Source: Blastocatellia bacterium (GTDB taxonomy: Bacteria > Acidobacteriota > Blastocatellia > Pyrinomonadales > Pyrinomonadaceae). From it: DNA of 64,000 bases. The position numbers and the translations under genes are program-made. The notes under the pieces are model-generated. The model was not told the DNA's origin. It searched no databases and saw only the letters and a list, made by a program, of their open reading frames with translations. Below are positions 1 to 9,322 of the stretch, one piece after another. The DNA is taken from NCBI GenBank assembly GCA_013697915.1, contig JACCVY010000220.1, forward strand, positions 62,001-126,000, read 5' to 3'. How positions within the stretch are numbered: the first letter of the stretch is position 1; the number at the start of each line of letters is the position of its first letter.

Positions 1-1
1 G

Positions 2-1702
2 ATACAGGGAGACAGAGACGCGCACATCGCTGTCTCCGGCACTCAGGCCACCAATGCCTACGACGGCGCGGATTGGTCGCGTCTCGATCGCGTCATCGAC
101 GATTTCCTTTCTTACGACGGCGGCAACCAGTGGGACATGCACCGCTCGTTCGCCAAGCCCGACGCCATGATCGGCTTTTGGACCGGCTATGGCTCGCATG
201 GACTCGCAGTACAGAACGCTATCTGGACCGCGGCAACTCACAACGTGCTGCACCCAAACATTTTTTGGATGTACTCATTTCTTGACCCTGACATGACGTA
301 CTCCGAGTCTGCCCGCGACATGGGAATGGCGTTCAAGTCACTCAGGTTTGAGGGTATCGGTAAACTCTTGATGGAATCGACACGCCAGCAGGATGGCATC
401 GCCCTTCACTACTCGATGCCGTCTATTCACGGCGCGAGCATTCTTGGCTACCACCAGCGCAGCAGCGATGACGATGACGAAGTAAAGGACAAATCACGTC
501 TCAGCTTCACTGCAAACCGAGACGGCTGGGTGCGCACCATCAAAGACGTCGGGCTGCAGTTTGATTTCGTCGCCTCTGAGCAAATAGAGCAGGATCGGCT
601 CGCAACAGGAAAGTACAAGGTTTTGATCCTGCCGCTGTCGCTGGCACTGTCGCCGGAAGAAGCGAAGAATATCGAGGCTTTTGTTGCGACCGGCGGGGTT
701 GTTGTCGCTGACGCAGCGCCAGGCTTAATGGATGAGCATTGCGCGTGGCAACAGAGTGATTCATTAAATAGATTGTTTGGAATCACTGCTGCCGCTGCGG
801 ACAAACGCGATATTAGGATTGCTCCCGGTGAAATTGCCGTCACGGATGAGGGCACGCGTTGGGGCCTGGTAGCGAAAGACCTAAGTGGGCTAATGGTGGC
901 CGAACCTGATATTAGGGCAGCTGACGGCACAGCTCTGCTTCATATTGGCAAAGCAGACGCGGTAATTGTCCGGCGCGTGGGCAAAGGCTGGACAATCTAC
1001 CTCAACACCGTCCTCGATCAATATCCAAAGCAGCGCGCAGCAAAATTCGGAGGCGCTAATTATCGCGCTCTCGTTAACGCGCTGCTCGCCCGGGCCGAAG
1101 TGCAACCCTCAATCGAAGTGCTCTCGTCCGACGGCCACCCCATTACCCAAGCCCAGATTGCCCGCTACCACTTTGCCGACGTGGAGATTCTAACGATCGT
1201 CAAAGACAACGTAGCTGTTGCCGGTGTCATAGGGCAGGACGGAGTAACCGTCTATAACGACGCCAATTTGGGAAAGGTTGCCAGGCAGCAGATCACTATC
1301 AAGCTCCCGCGTAAACTTTATGTCGCGGACGTGCGCTCGGGGAAACAACTCGGCTACACCGATGTCATTCATTCCTCAGTGCTCATAGGCGACGCCGTCG
1401 TGCTGGGTTTAAGTCCGGTTCAAAACAAGATCACCTTGCGAGGTCCTGGCACGGCATCGCGCGGCGAACACGTGTTGTTCTCCCTCGTCTCATCTACGCC
1501 GGGACGCCGGCTCATTCGCTGCCAGGTGTTCGCACCCGACGGATCCCTGCTGCCTGTCTACGCTAACAACGTGCTGATGGACAACGGAACATCAACCTTC
1601 ATTCTGCCTACGGCGCTCAACGATCCCTCGGGCGCATACACTATCCGAGCGACTGACGTCGTGACCGGTGCAACTGCCGAAACGAAGATCAACTTTAAAT
1701 AA
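2..1702 (+). CDS. GH42-like beta-galactosidase family protein, C-terminal part
   Basis: The frame is open from base 2 with no start or ribosome site, so the gene begins upstream of the window; 566 codons are visible. The first half resembles the end of a glycoside hydrolase A-type TIM barrel (motifs such as WDMHRSF and HYSMPSIHGA). From about base 520 a Rossmann-like trimerisation domain of the beta-galactosidase type follows (DRLATGKYKVLILPLSLAL, then GGVVVADAAPG), and a beta-rich tail ends the protein. Such enzymes release galactose or related sugars from glycosides. The catalytic glutamates cannot be judged because the N-terminal part is missing. It is followed 9 bp later by oxidoreductase genes on the same strand, which suggests it supplies their sugar substrate. 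The real substrate is unknown. Confidence 0.7.
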   Translation: MQGDRDAHIAVSGTQATNAYDGADWSRLDRVIDDFLSYDGGNQWDMHRSFAKPDAMIGFWTGYGSHGLAVQNAIWTAATHNVLHPNIFWMYSFLDPDMTYSESARDMGMAFKSLRFEGIGKLLMESTRQQDGIALHYSMPSIHGASILGYHQRSSDDDDEVKDKSRLSFTANRDGWVRTIKDVGLQFDFVASEQIEQDRLATGKYKVLILPLSLALSPEEAKNIEAFVATGGVVVADAAPGLMDEHCAWQQSDSLNRLFGITAAAADKRDIRIAPGEIAVTDEGTRWGLVAKDLSGLMVAEPDIRAADGTALLHIGKADAVIVRRVGKGWTIYLNTVLDQYPKQRAAKFGGANYRALVNALLARAEVQPSIEVLSSDGHPITQAQIARYHFADVEILTIVKDNVAVAGVIGQDGVTVYNDANLGKVARQQITIKLPRKLYVADVRSGKQLGYTDVIHSSVLIGDAVVLGLSPVQNKITLRGPGTASRGEHVLFSLVSSTPGRRLIRCQVFAPDGSLLPVYANNVLMDNGTSTFILPTALNDPSGAYTIRATDVVTGATAETKINFK

Positions 1703-1711
1703 GGCGCTAAA

Positions 1712-2125
1712 TTGACCGACCTACAGCAACAAACTTTGCGCGCCGTGGTTAATCGTATTATCCCGCCGGACGATTATCCCGGAGCGTGGGATGCAGGCGT
1801 CGGCGACTATCTCACGCGCCAGTTTGAAGCCGACTTGGCGCCGCAGCTAGAACTCTATTGCGCTGGTCTTGACGCGGTCGAGGCAGAATCCCTGACTCGG
1901 TTTCAGTCCAGCTTCGCTCGTCTTACCATTGCTGAGCAGGATGCAACGCTTGTTCACATCGAGGCTGGAGAGCTATTAACGTCATGGCCGATACCGCCAG
2001 CGCGCTTTTTCGAACTCTTGGTCAATACAACGGCCGAAGGCTACTACAGCGAACCCGAACAAGGCGGAAACCGTGCCGCCATCGCATGGGCCATGACCGG
2101 CTTTGACGAGCACGTGCAATCATGA
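1712..2125 (+). CDS. Gluconate 2-dehydrogenase subunit 3 family protein
   Basis: A 137-residue protein with the pattern of the gluconate 2-dehydrogenase subunit 3 family (TLRAVVNRIIPPDDYPGAW near the N terminus). Members act as small partner subunits of GMC flavoproteins, for example in membrane gluconate dehydrogenases and in glycoside 3-dehydrogenases. The start is a TTG nine bases after the previous stop. The usual Tat signal peptide of periplasmic members is absent, so this complex is probably cytoplasmic (inference). Its last codons overlap the next gene's start in an ATGA junction, indicating translational coupling and a 1:1 complex with the GMC subunit. Confidence 0.75.
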   Translation: MTDLQQQTLRAVVNRIIPPDDYPGAWDAGVGDYLTRQFEADLAPQLELYCAGLDAVEAESLTRFQSSFARLTIAEQDATLVHIEAGELLTSWPIPPARFFELLVNTTAEGYYSEPEQGGNRAAIAWAMTGFDEHVQS

Positions 2126-3762
2126 AGCACTACGACGCCATTATCATCGGCACCGGCGCCGCGGGCGGGATTGTCGCCTGTGTTCTGGCAGAGGCGGGGA
2201 AACAGGTGCTGCTGCTGGAGCGCGGACCTGCGTTGAGTTTCACCGACGTAGGACGCGACCACCTGCGGAATCAACGCCTCTCACTCTACGGTCACAACGC
2301 AGGTCCAGAGCTGGAAGGAAATCCGCGCGTCTTTGTAGATCCCGAAGGGCGCGCCCGCCTCGTAAGACCGCACGAGCTTGACTACCACAACAATGCGGCC
2401 TGTGTTGGGGGCGGAACCCGTGTCTATGGTGCACAGGCGTGGCGCTTTTGTCCGGACGATTTCCGCATGGCTAGTAAGTACGGGGTGCCCAAGGGAAGTT
2501 CGCTCGCCGATTGGCCGCTCAGCTACGAAGAGCTTGAGCCTTTTTACGATCGCGCCGAATGGGAATTAGGTGTTGCCGGTGACGGTCAGGCTATTCAAGA
2601 CCAGGTACCACGACGCCGCGGTTACCCGCTGCCGCCTGTGTCCCCGAGTCCGCAAACCGCAGCGCTCAAGCGTGGCGCGCAGAAACTCGGCTGGATAACC
2701 AGCCCCGTACCGTTACTCATCAACACCGTGCCTTACGGTGGGCGGGAGGCCTGTATTTCCTGTAAGTACTGCGTAGGCTTTGCCTGCCCGACTGATGCCA
2801 AAAACGGAGCGCACAACACGGTGATTCCGCGCGCGTTGACAACCGGTCTCTGTGAACTCTTAACCGGCGCAGTCGCCGAACGCCTCGAGGTAGATGCGCG
2901 CGGCAATGTGAACGGGGTTTCTTACTTCGTTCAGACGAATGGCCGAACGGAACAGCGGTCAGCGCGCGCGAAAGTGGTGATAGTATCGGCAGGTGCGGTT
3001 GAGTCAGCACGGCTTCTGCTTAACTCACACTCGGGGCATCACCCTCAGGGACTTGGCAACGAGCACGATCAGGTCGGACGCAATTTGCAGGGTCATCTCT
3101 ATCCGCGCGCCTACGGCCTGATGGCTGAGAGGATTTTCACTGGCGTAGGACCGGGCGTGACAGTGGCGACAACCCAGTTCAATCACGGCAATGATGGCGT
3201 GGTTGGAGGTGGTATGTTGGCTGATGATTTTATTAAACCCCCAATTGATTTCTGGTACGACTCGTTGCCGCCCGATCTCCCACGCTGGGGTCTTGCGAAC
3301 AAGCGGTTCATGCGCGACAACTACACGCGAGTACTACACGTGCGCGGGCCAGTTCAGGACATTCCGAACTCCGAAGGGCGCGTCACCATCGACACTGCGG
3401 TTCGCGACCACTGGGGTATTCCAGTTGCGCGTCTGAGCGGGACGACGCACCCGGCGACGATTACGGCGGCCGAATTCATGCGCGAGCGCGGCGTCGAATG
3501 GTTACGCGCAAGCGGTTGCGACAAAATTTGGAGTACCCGGCCGGAGTTGATGCTCAGCGGCAGGCAACACCAGGCAGGCACGTGCCGCATGGGTCATGAC
3601 GCCCAGGTCTCCGTAACGGACGAGTGGGGCCGCATTCACAATCACGATAATCTGTTCGTTGTGGATGGCTCGCTTCACGTCACAAATGGCGGCTTCAATC
3701 CCGTTCTGACGATTATGGCGCTGGCATTTCGATCAGCTGAACACATCGCCCATGCTCTCTAG
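2122..3762 (+). CDS. GMC family oxidoreductase (large catalytic subunit)
   Basis: A 546-residue FAD flavoprotein of the glucose-methanol-choline family. The N-terminal dinucleotide-binding motif GTGAAGG sits at residues 10-16, followed by the acidic end of the second strand (LLLERG). The C-terminal GMC signature is intact, with GTCRMGHD and then a VVDGSLH..GGFNPVLT stretch. A small cysteine cluster (CISCKYCVGFAC) around residues 213-224 resembles that of gluconate dehydrogenase and 3-ketoglycoside dehydrogenase large subunits. It overlaps the subunit-3-like gene by four bases. Together they probably oxidise a sugar or sugar acid at C2 or C3. No cytochrome c subunit gene follows, so the electron acceptor is not known. 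No signal peptide is visible. Confidence 0.8.
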   Translation: MKHYDAIIIGTGAAGGIVACVLAEAGKQVLLLERGPALSFTDVGRDHLRNQRLSLYGHNAGPELEGNPRVFVDPEGRARLVRPHELDYHNNAACVGGGTRVYGAQAWRFCPDDFRMASKYGVPKGSSLADWPLSYEELEPFYDRAEWELGVAGDGQAIQDQVPRRRGYPLPPVSPSPQTAALKRGAQKLGWITSPVPLLINTVPYGGREACISCKYCVGFACPTDAKNGAHNTVIPRALTTGLCELLTGAVAERLEVDARGNVNGVSYFVQTNGRTEQRSARAKVVIVSAGAVESARLLLNSHSGHHPQGLGNEHDQVGRNLQGHLYPRAYGLMAERIFTGVGPGVTVATTQFNHGNDGVVGGGMLADDFIKPPIDFWYDSLPPDLPRWGLANKRFMRDNYTRVLHVRGPVQDIPNSEGRVTIDTAVRDHWGIPVARLSGTTHPATITAAEFMRERGVEWLRASGCDKIWSTRPELMLSGRQHQAGTCRMGHDAQVSVTDEWGRIHNHDNLFVVDGSLHVTNGGFNPVLTIMALAFRSAEHIAHAL

Positions 3763-3829
3763 CGGAAGGCAGCGGGCTGCAACATTTGTAAGGAAAGCCC
3801 ATCACCCAGAGTTCTCAAACTGACACGGC

Positions 3830-4942
3830 ATGCGAAAACTGAACATCGCGTTAATCGGTTACGGGTTTATGGGCAGAGCGCACAGTAACGCCTGGCGGCA
3901 GGTGCGCAGTTTTTTTGATGTGCCCTTTGAACCGGTGCTCAAGATCATTTGCGGTCGCGATGAAACGGCAGTGAGTAAGGTCGCGGTTAAGTTCGGCTGG
4001 CAAGAATATTCCACCTCCTGGGAGGAGGTCGTCGCGCGACGTGACGTTGACCTCATTGATATCTGTTCACCAGGCCACACGCACGCGCCAATCGCGGTAG
4101 CCGCTGCCCAGGCCAAAAAGATCATCTTCTGTGAAAAACCTCTAGCCAATACCCTGGGCGAGGCCGAGGAGATGCTTGCCGCGGCACGTGCTAACAATTG
4201 CCTGCACATGATCTGTCATAACTACCGACGCGCTCCCGCCGTCTCGTTAGCGCGCGAATTAATCAGCGGCGGTCATATCGGCGATATCTATCATTACCGC
4301 GGAACTTACCTGCAGGATTGGCTTGTTGATCCAAACTTCGCCGCGGTGTGGCGCCTCGACAAGGCGAAAGCCGGTTCAGGCGCGCTCGGCGATCTCTTCT
4401 CGCACTCGACTGATCTGGCGAGATACCTCGTTGGCGAAATCACTGAGGTCAGCGCCCTACTTAAGACGTTTATAACGGAACGTCCAATGCCCGGCGGTCA
4501 AGGTGTGGCCAAGGTCGACGTGGACGACGCCGCGTTGTCTATCGTGAAATTTGAGAATGGGGCCATTGGCACCATTGAGGCGACGAGATATGCCACCGGG
4601 CGCAAGAATTACAACCGCTTCGAGATTAACGGTAGCCGCGGGAGCGTTGCCTTCAATCTGGAGCGCATGAATGAGCTTGAGCTTTACATTAATGAAGGGC
4701 CGGAGAGCGGCTTCAAAACCATTCAGGTAACCAACAAAGCGCATCCATATATTAAGGGTTGGTGGCCGCCGGGGCACATCATCGGATACGAACACACGTT
4801 TACACACACGGTGCTCGATCTGCTGAAGGCAGTTGATGAGCAGCGACTTCCCACACCCAATTTCGAAGATGGAGTAAAAAATCAAAGGGTCCTCGACGCC
4901 GTTGAACGCTCAGCGCAGTCGCAGAGGTGGGAGAGTGTTTAG
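3830..4942 (+). CDS. Gfo/Idh/MocA family NAD(P)-dependent oxidoreductase
   Basis: A 370-residue protein starting with a Rossmann fold ([16 protein letters not shown], GxGxxG at about residues 9-14) and containing the family EKPLANT motif at about 101-107, whose lysine is catalytic in homologues. The stretch [17 protein letters not shown] carries the conserved aspartate/histidine of the active site. These enzymes oxidise or reduce hydroxyls of sugars, inositols or amino sugars with NAD(P). Sitting behind a GMC sugar oxidase it could process a keto-sugar intermediate, but the substrate cannot be read from the sequence. Confidence 0.85.
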   Translation: MRKLNIALIGYGFMGRAHSNAWRQVRSFFDVPFEPVLKIICGRDETAVSKVAVKFGWQEYSTSWEEVVARRDVDLIDICSPGHTHAPIAVAAAQAKKIIFCEKPLANTLGEAEEMLAAARANNCLHMICHNYRRAPAVSLARELISGGHIGDIYHYRGTYLQDWLVDPNFAAVWRLDKAKAGSGALGDLFSHSTDLARYLVGEITEVSALLKTFITERPMPGGQGVAKVDVDDAALSIVKFENGAIGTIEATRYATGRKNYNRFEINGSRGSVAFNLERMNELELYINEGPESGFKTIQVTNKAHPYIKGWWPPGHIIGYEHTFTHTVLDLLKAVDEQRLPTPNFEDGVKNQRVLDAVERSAQSQRWESV

Positions 4943-4986
4943 TCAACATTTATTAATTAGAGGCTATTCGAAAGGTTGAAGTCAGA

Positions 4987-5751
4987 ATGAATGTAGCAGT
5001 ATTTGACTCTAAAGTTCAGATTGGACAAACGGCGGCTGACAACGCCGCTGGGATTATCCGGCGTGCTATCTCTCAGCGCGGTAAAGCCTATTTGATTGCG
5101 GCGACCGGAGCGTCTCAGTTTGAGTTCCTCGACGTCCTAATGTGTCAGAGTGTGGATTGGACGCAAACTACTTTCTTTCACTTGGACGAGTATGTCGGGT
5201 TGCCCGCATCGCACCCAGCCAGTTTCCGACGGTATCTCAAGGAGCGGATCGTCGATCGTGTTCGACCCGGTGCCTTCCATTTTATTAATGGAGAGGCTGA
5301 AAACCTCGCAGAGGAATGTCGTCGTGTTGGCGAATTGATCTCGCAACAAACGATTGATGCTGCGTTTGTTGGCATTGGCGAGAATGGTCATTTGGCTTTC
5401 AACGATCCGCCAGCGGACTTTGAAACCCAGGTACCGTATCTCGTCGTCAACCTTGACGAGGCGTGCCGCAGTCAACAAGTCGGCGAGGGATGGTTCAGGG
5501 ATCTCGATGACGTCCCGCGCCAAGCCATTTCAATGTCGATTCAGCAGATTCTCAAAGCTCGACAAATAATCTGTATTGTTCCGGATCGAAGGAAAGCGCA
5601 GGCTGTCAGAGACTGTTTGGAGTTAGGAGTGAGCCCGTTGCGCCCTGCCTCCATCCTCCAGGAGCATCCTCGCGCGACCGTTTATCTTGATAGCGAATCG
5701 GCCGCGCTGTTAAAGTCGCCACGCGGGACAACACATTTGTCGGCCATTTAA
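4987..5751 (+). CDS. nagB: Glucosamine-6-phosphate deaminase-like protein (NagB family)
   Basis: A 254-residue protein of the NagB/6-phosphogluconolactonase superfamily. LDEYVG at residues 66-71 carries the catalytic aspartate region, and [10 protein letters not shown] at 131-140 matches the catalytic histidine loop. The loop reads FNDP where classical NagB proteins have FNEP, an acidic but shorter residue. Classical NagB converts glucosamine-6-phosphate to fructose-6-phosphate and ammonia. No N-acetylglucosamine deacetylase or kinase is nearby, so the substrate may be another amino-sugar phosphate. The start is ATG with only a weak AAAGG upstream. Confidence 0.75.
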   Translation: MNVAVFDSKVQIGQTAADNAAGIIRRAISQRGKAYLIAATGASQFEFLDVLMCQSVDWTQTTFFHLDEYVGLPASHPASFRRYLKERIVDRVRPGAFHFINGEAENLAEECRRVGELISQQTIDAAFVGIGENGHLAFNDPPADFETQVPYLVVNLDEACRSQQVGEGWFRDLDDVPRQAISMSIQQILKARQIICIVPDRRKAQAVRDCLELGVSPLRPASILQEHPRATVYLDSESAALLKSPRGTTHLSAI

Positions 5752-5854
5752 TGCGCGTGCCCTGCAGCGGTGTCCTGTCACTCTCGCGCGCTCAATAACT
5801 GAGGTAACGCGCATGATATTATTTGGGAACCAGCCCACGGCAAACTAAAAGAGG

Positions 5855-7396
5855 ATGCGGAAGACGATCAAAATTCACCCGAGCGATAATGTGGCCGTCG
5901 CGCTAGTGCCACTCACCGCCGGCGCGCGCCTTGAGGAAGGTCGCGCAGAAGTCGTTGTCGTGTCAGACGTTCCGCGCGGTCACAAGGTCAGTCTCAAAGA
6001 CATTGATTCCGATCAGCCAATTGTCAAATACGGCTTCCCCATCGGGCGCGCCACTCGGAGAATCATTGCCGGTGATTGGGTTCACTCCCACAACCTGGAA
6101 ACGGCACTCGGTCAGAACGTCGAATATCATTACAGCCCCGAGGAAGCAAACGAAGCCGTGCGCGCTGGGGCAAGCGCACCTTCCGGCGAGAACTCTCCGC
6201 ATCATGGCGCGCAGACACCAAAGGAATTCCTTGGATATCCAAGAGGCGGGGGGAGAACGGGTACGCGCAACGAGATTTGGATCCTCAATACTGTTGCCTG
6301 CGTTAACAACTCGGCGGAGAGAATTGCTCGGGCGGCGCACGAGAAGCATGCTGGGGGGAATGTGGATGGTGTTTATGCCTTCCCTCATCCCTATGGTTGC
6401 AGCCAGCTCGGTGATGATCTGAAGGCAACGCAGAAAGTGCTCGCCGGTTTGCTCAACCATCCGAACGCTGGGGCCGTGCTCGTCCTTGGGCTTGGCTGTG
6501 AGAACAATGCCATCAAATATTTCGTGGACGAAATCGGCGGCTTCGATCCGGCGCGGGTGAAATTCTTGAACGCACAGGATGTGGAAGATGAGATCGAAGA
6601 GGGTCTCAAACTCATCGATGAGTTAGTTGATTACGCCGGCACGTTCCGACGCGAGCCGCGTCCGCTCTCCGAGTTGGTGCTCGGGATGAAGTGCGGAGGC
6701 TCTGACGGTCTTTCCGGCATTACGGCCAACCCGCTTGTCGGACGTATCAGCGAGTGTCTCACCGACTGCGGGGGCACGACCATTATCTCCGAAGTGCCTG
6801 AGATGTTCGGGGCGGAACAGATATTGATGAACCGCGCCCGCGACGAGACGGTGTTCCACCGCATTGTCGAGATGATCAACGGTTTCAAGGATTATTACCG
6901 CCAGCACGACCAGCCAATCTACGAAAACCCTTCGCCGGGAAACAAAGAGGGCGGTATCACGACGCTGGAAGAGAAGTCGCTCGGAGCGATCCAGAAAGGG
7001 GGGCAGACCACCGTCAGGCAGGTGCTCGATTACGGGGGGCGGGTGACCGAACCGGGACTCGTCCTGCTGGCAGCGCCAGGTAATGATGGCGTCTCGTCAA
7101 CCGCGGAAGCCGTCGCCGGCGCCAATATGATTCTCTTTACGACGGGGCGCGGCACACCCCTCGGTGTTCCCGTGCCGACGATAAAAATCTCCACGAACAC
7201 AGAGTTAGCCCACAGGAAACCCAAGTGGATAGACTTCGATGCCGGTGTCCTTGTCAACGGCGAGACGAGTTTTGAACAAGTGACTGACGATCTCCTGGAT
7301 TTTATTCTGCAGGTTGCCTCCGGCGAGATCATGGCAAAGAACGAGGTGAATGGGTTTCGCGAGATTGCGATCTTCAAGACCGGCGTGACGCTTTGA
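5855..7396 (+). CDS. uxaA: Altronate dehydratase (UxaA) family protein
   Basis: A 513-residue fusion of an N-terminal SAF domain (about 1-90, ending near DWVHSHNLETAL) and a C-terminal UxaA domain (from about 125, YPRGGGRTGTRNE, with conserved PYGCSQLGDD and GLGCENN cysteine loops). UxaA enzymes are metal-dependent lyases that dehydrate altronate or related aldonates to 2-keto-3-deoxy acids. The KDG kinase and KDPG aldolase downstream in this cassette would take that product onward, which supports a sugar-acid dehydratase role. The exact aldonate (altronate, galactarate or another) cannot be decided from sequence. Confidence 0.82.
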   Translation: MRKTIKIHPSDNVAVALVPLTAGARLEEGRAEVVVVSDVPRGHKVSLKDIDSDQPIVKYGFPIGRATRRIIAGDWVHSHNLETALGQNVEYHYSPEEANEAVRAGASAPSGENSPHHGAQTPKEFLGYPRGGGRTGTRNEIWILNTVACVNNSAERIARAAHEKHAGGNVDGVYAFPHPYGCSQLGDDLKATQKVLAGLLNHPNAGAVLVLGLGCENNAIKYFVDEIGGFDPARVKFLNAQDVEDEIEEGLKLIDELVDYAGTFRREPRPLSELVLGMKCGGSDGLSGITANPLVGRISECLTDCGGTTIISEVPEMFGAEQILMNRARDETVFHRIVEMINGFKDYYRQHDQPIYENPSPGNKEGGITTLEEKSLGAIQKGGQTTVRQVLDYGGRVTEPGLVLLAAPGNDGVSSTAEAVAGANMILFTTGRGTPLGVPVPTIKISTNTELAHRKPKWIDFDAGVLVNGETSFEQVTDDLLDFILQVASGEIMAKNEVNGFREIAIFKTGVTL

Positions 7397-7460
7397 ATCC
7401 TTCGGTGAAGAAAGTCAGCTTAGAATCCTTTCCGGCAATGGAAATAATTGGACATCAATA

Positions 7461-8237
7461 ATGATCTACGCACCTTTAGATTTAACAGGTAGGGTTGCCG
7501 TCGTAATTGGTGGAACCTCCGGCATAGGTCGAGCTATTGCGCACGGTTTGGCCGAGGCTGGCGCCGACGTTGTGCCCACCTCGCGCTCCATGGAACACGT
7601 CGAAGCAGCCGCGCGCGAGATCGAGGAGCGTGGCCGCCGTACGCTGTGCGTCGCGTCGGATGTGTCCGACCGCGCGTCACTGCAAGGGGTGCTCGATCGG
7701 TGCCTCACCTCGTTCGATAAGGTTGACATCCTCGTCAACTCAGCCGGGCGCACGAAGCGCGCGCCGACGATCGATTTCGCCGAAGAAGACTGGGCCGCGA
7801 TTCTCGATACGAACCTCACCGGCACGTTGCGCTCTTGCCAGATCTTTGGTCGACACATGATAGAGCGGCGGTACGGACGCATCGTAAACATCGCGTCGCT
7901 CTCTACATTCGTCGCGCTGTATGAAGTGGCAGCCTATTCGGCGACTAAGGCGGCCGTCGCATCGCTCACAAAATCGCTGGCCGTCGAGTGGGCGGCGCAC
8001 GGCGTAAATGTCAACGCGATTGCGCCTGGCGTTTTCCGCACAGCGCTAAATCAAAAGCTGCTGGACGAGACGGAACGAGGGCGTGAGTTCATACTGCGCA
8101 CTCCTATGAAACGCTTCGGGCGCGTTGAGGAACTGGCAGGGGCGGCAGTGTTTCTCGCCTCAGAGGCCGCGAGCTTCATCACCGGCGAAGTGCTCGTAGT
8201 CGACGGCGGTTTCCTCGCGAGCGGGGTTAACCAATAA
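7461..8237 (+). CDS. SDR family NAD(P)-dependent oxidoreductase
   Basis: A 258-residue classical short-chain dehydrogenase. The cofactor motif GGTSGIG lies at residues 17-23, NSAG at 93-96, and the catalytic Ser146-Tyr159-Lys163 set is present (NIAS and YSATK). The C terminus carries the usual ITGEVLVVDGG strand. Family members in such loci reduce 5-keto-gluconate or other keto acids, or oxidise KDG-type compounds. It lies 64 bp after the UxaA-like gene in the same direction. Substrate unknown. Confidence 0.85.
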   Translation: MIYAPLDLTGRVAVVIGGTSGIGRAIAHGLAEAGADVVPTSRSMEHVEAAAREIEERGRRTLCVASDVSDRASLQGVLDRCLTSFDKVDILVNSAGRTKRAPTIDFAEEDWAAILDTNLTGTLRSCQIFGRHMIERRYGRIVNIASLSTFVALYEVAAYSATKAAVASLTKSLAVEWAAHGVNVNAIAPGVFRTALNQKLLDETERGREFILRTPMKRFGRVEELAGAAVFLASEAASFITGEVLVVDGGFLASGVNQ

Positions 8238-8329
8238 ATCGCGACTCCAGAGGGCTATCAGCCAGACCCAATTCGCATAGCCTGCATGCGGTTAGAATTC
8301 GGGTAACCTGCGACGAGCACCTTCGACTG

Positions 8330-9286
8330 ATGCAACCCCCCTCCTTCACGGATGTACTTCGAGCTCGGCGAGCGGTCGCCCCTTATCTGTCGCGCACGCC
8401 TCTCGCTCATTACCCCGCGCTCGATCAACTAATCGGCGCCCGTGTGTTCGTTAAGCACGAGAACCATCAGCCGACCGGGGCCTTTAAGGTGCGCGGCGGC
8501 GTTAACCTTGTCTCGCAACTGTCCGCTGAAGAAAGTTCGCGGGGCGTAATGGCCGCCTCGACCGGCAACCACGGGCAGTCGATGGCCTACGCCGCGCAAC
8601 TGTTCGGAGTCCGCGCCACAATCGTCGTCCCCGAAGGGGCCAATCCCCTCAAGGTTGCCGCGATGCGAAATTATGGAGCCGAAGTATTATTCCATGGCCA
8701 CGATTTCGACGAGGCGCGCGGACACTGTGAAATATTGGCTCGGGAGAAAAACATGCGCTATGTCCACTCTGCCAACGAGCCATCGCTTATCGCCGGCGTA
8801 GGCACTATGGCACTGGAGATTTTCGAGGACGAACCTCAGGTGGACACTATTTTCGTGCCCGTGGGTGGCGGCAGCGGTGCGGCTGGCGTTTGCCTCGTTG
8901 CAAAAGAGATCAATCCTAAGGTCAGAATCGTTGGGGTGCAGGCGGAGCGTGCTCCCGCCGCCTACAAATCGTGGCTGGTTAAAGAACTGCTGGAGGACAG
9001 GATGGCGACGGAGGCGGAGGGGCTTGCCACACGCGTCGGCTTCGAGCTAACGCAGCGCATGCTGTGGGAGATGCTTGATGATTTCGTCCTGGTTACTGAA
9101 GAGGAGATTCAGCAGGCGCTCGTATTCTATATTGAGAAGGCGCACTCGCTGGCTGAAGGAGCGGGCTCGGCTGCGCTCGCGGCCGCGTCAAAAATGCGTG
9201 CGCAATTGTCAGGGCAAACCGTCGCCGTAGTGCTAAGCGGCGGCAATGTCACGCTAGAACAACTCCGCCGCGCGCTCGCGATTTAG
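8330..9286 (+). CDS. PLP-dependent threonine/serine dehydratase-like enzyme
   Basis: A 318-residue fold-type II pyridoxal-phosphate enzyme. Lys53 in TGAFKVRGG is the predicted Schiff-base lysine, STGNHGQS follows, and the phosphate-binding loop GGGSG is at 179-183. The SGGN motif near the C terminus is typical. There is no C-terminal ACT regulatory domain, so it resembles catabolic threonine dehydratase, threo-3-hydroxyaspartate dehydratase or serine racemase rather than biosynthetic IlvA. In a sugar-acid locus an amino-acid sugar such as glucosaminate is a conceivable substrate (inference only), since deamination would give a 2-keto-3-deoxy acid. Confidence 0.8.
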   Translation: MQPPSFTDVLRARRAVAPYLSRTPLAHYPALDQLIGARVFVKHENHQPTGAFKVRGGVNLVSQLSAEESSRGVMAASTGNHGQSMAYAAQLFGVRATIVVPEGANPLKVAAMRNYGAEVLFHGHDFDEARGHCEILAREKNMRYVHSANEPSLIAGVGTMALEIFEDEPQVDTIFVPVGGGSGAAGVCLVAKEINPKVRIVGVQAERAPAAYKSWLVKELLEDRMATEAEGLATRVGFELTQRMLWEMLDDFVLVTEEEIQQALVFYIEKAHSLAEGAGSAALAAASKMRAQLSGQTVAVVLSGGNVTLEQLRRALAI

Positions 9287-9322
9287 CCTAGCCTCGGCCC
9301 CGCCAGCGAAAGTCTTGAGTCA

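Noticed and set aside
5855-7396. A galactarate dehydratase (GarD) assignment for the UxaA-like gene
   Set aside because: SAF plus UxaA domains occur in both families and no other galactarate gene is nearby, so only the family name is given.
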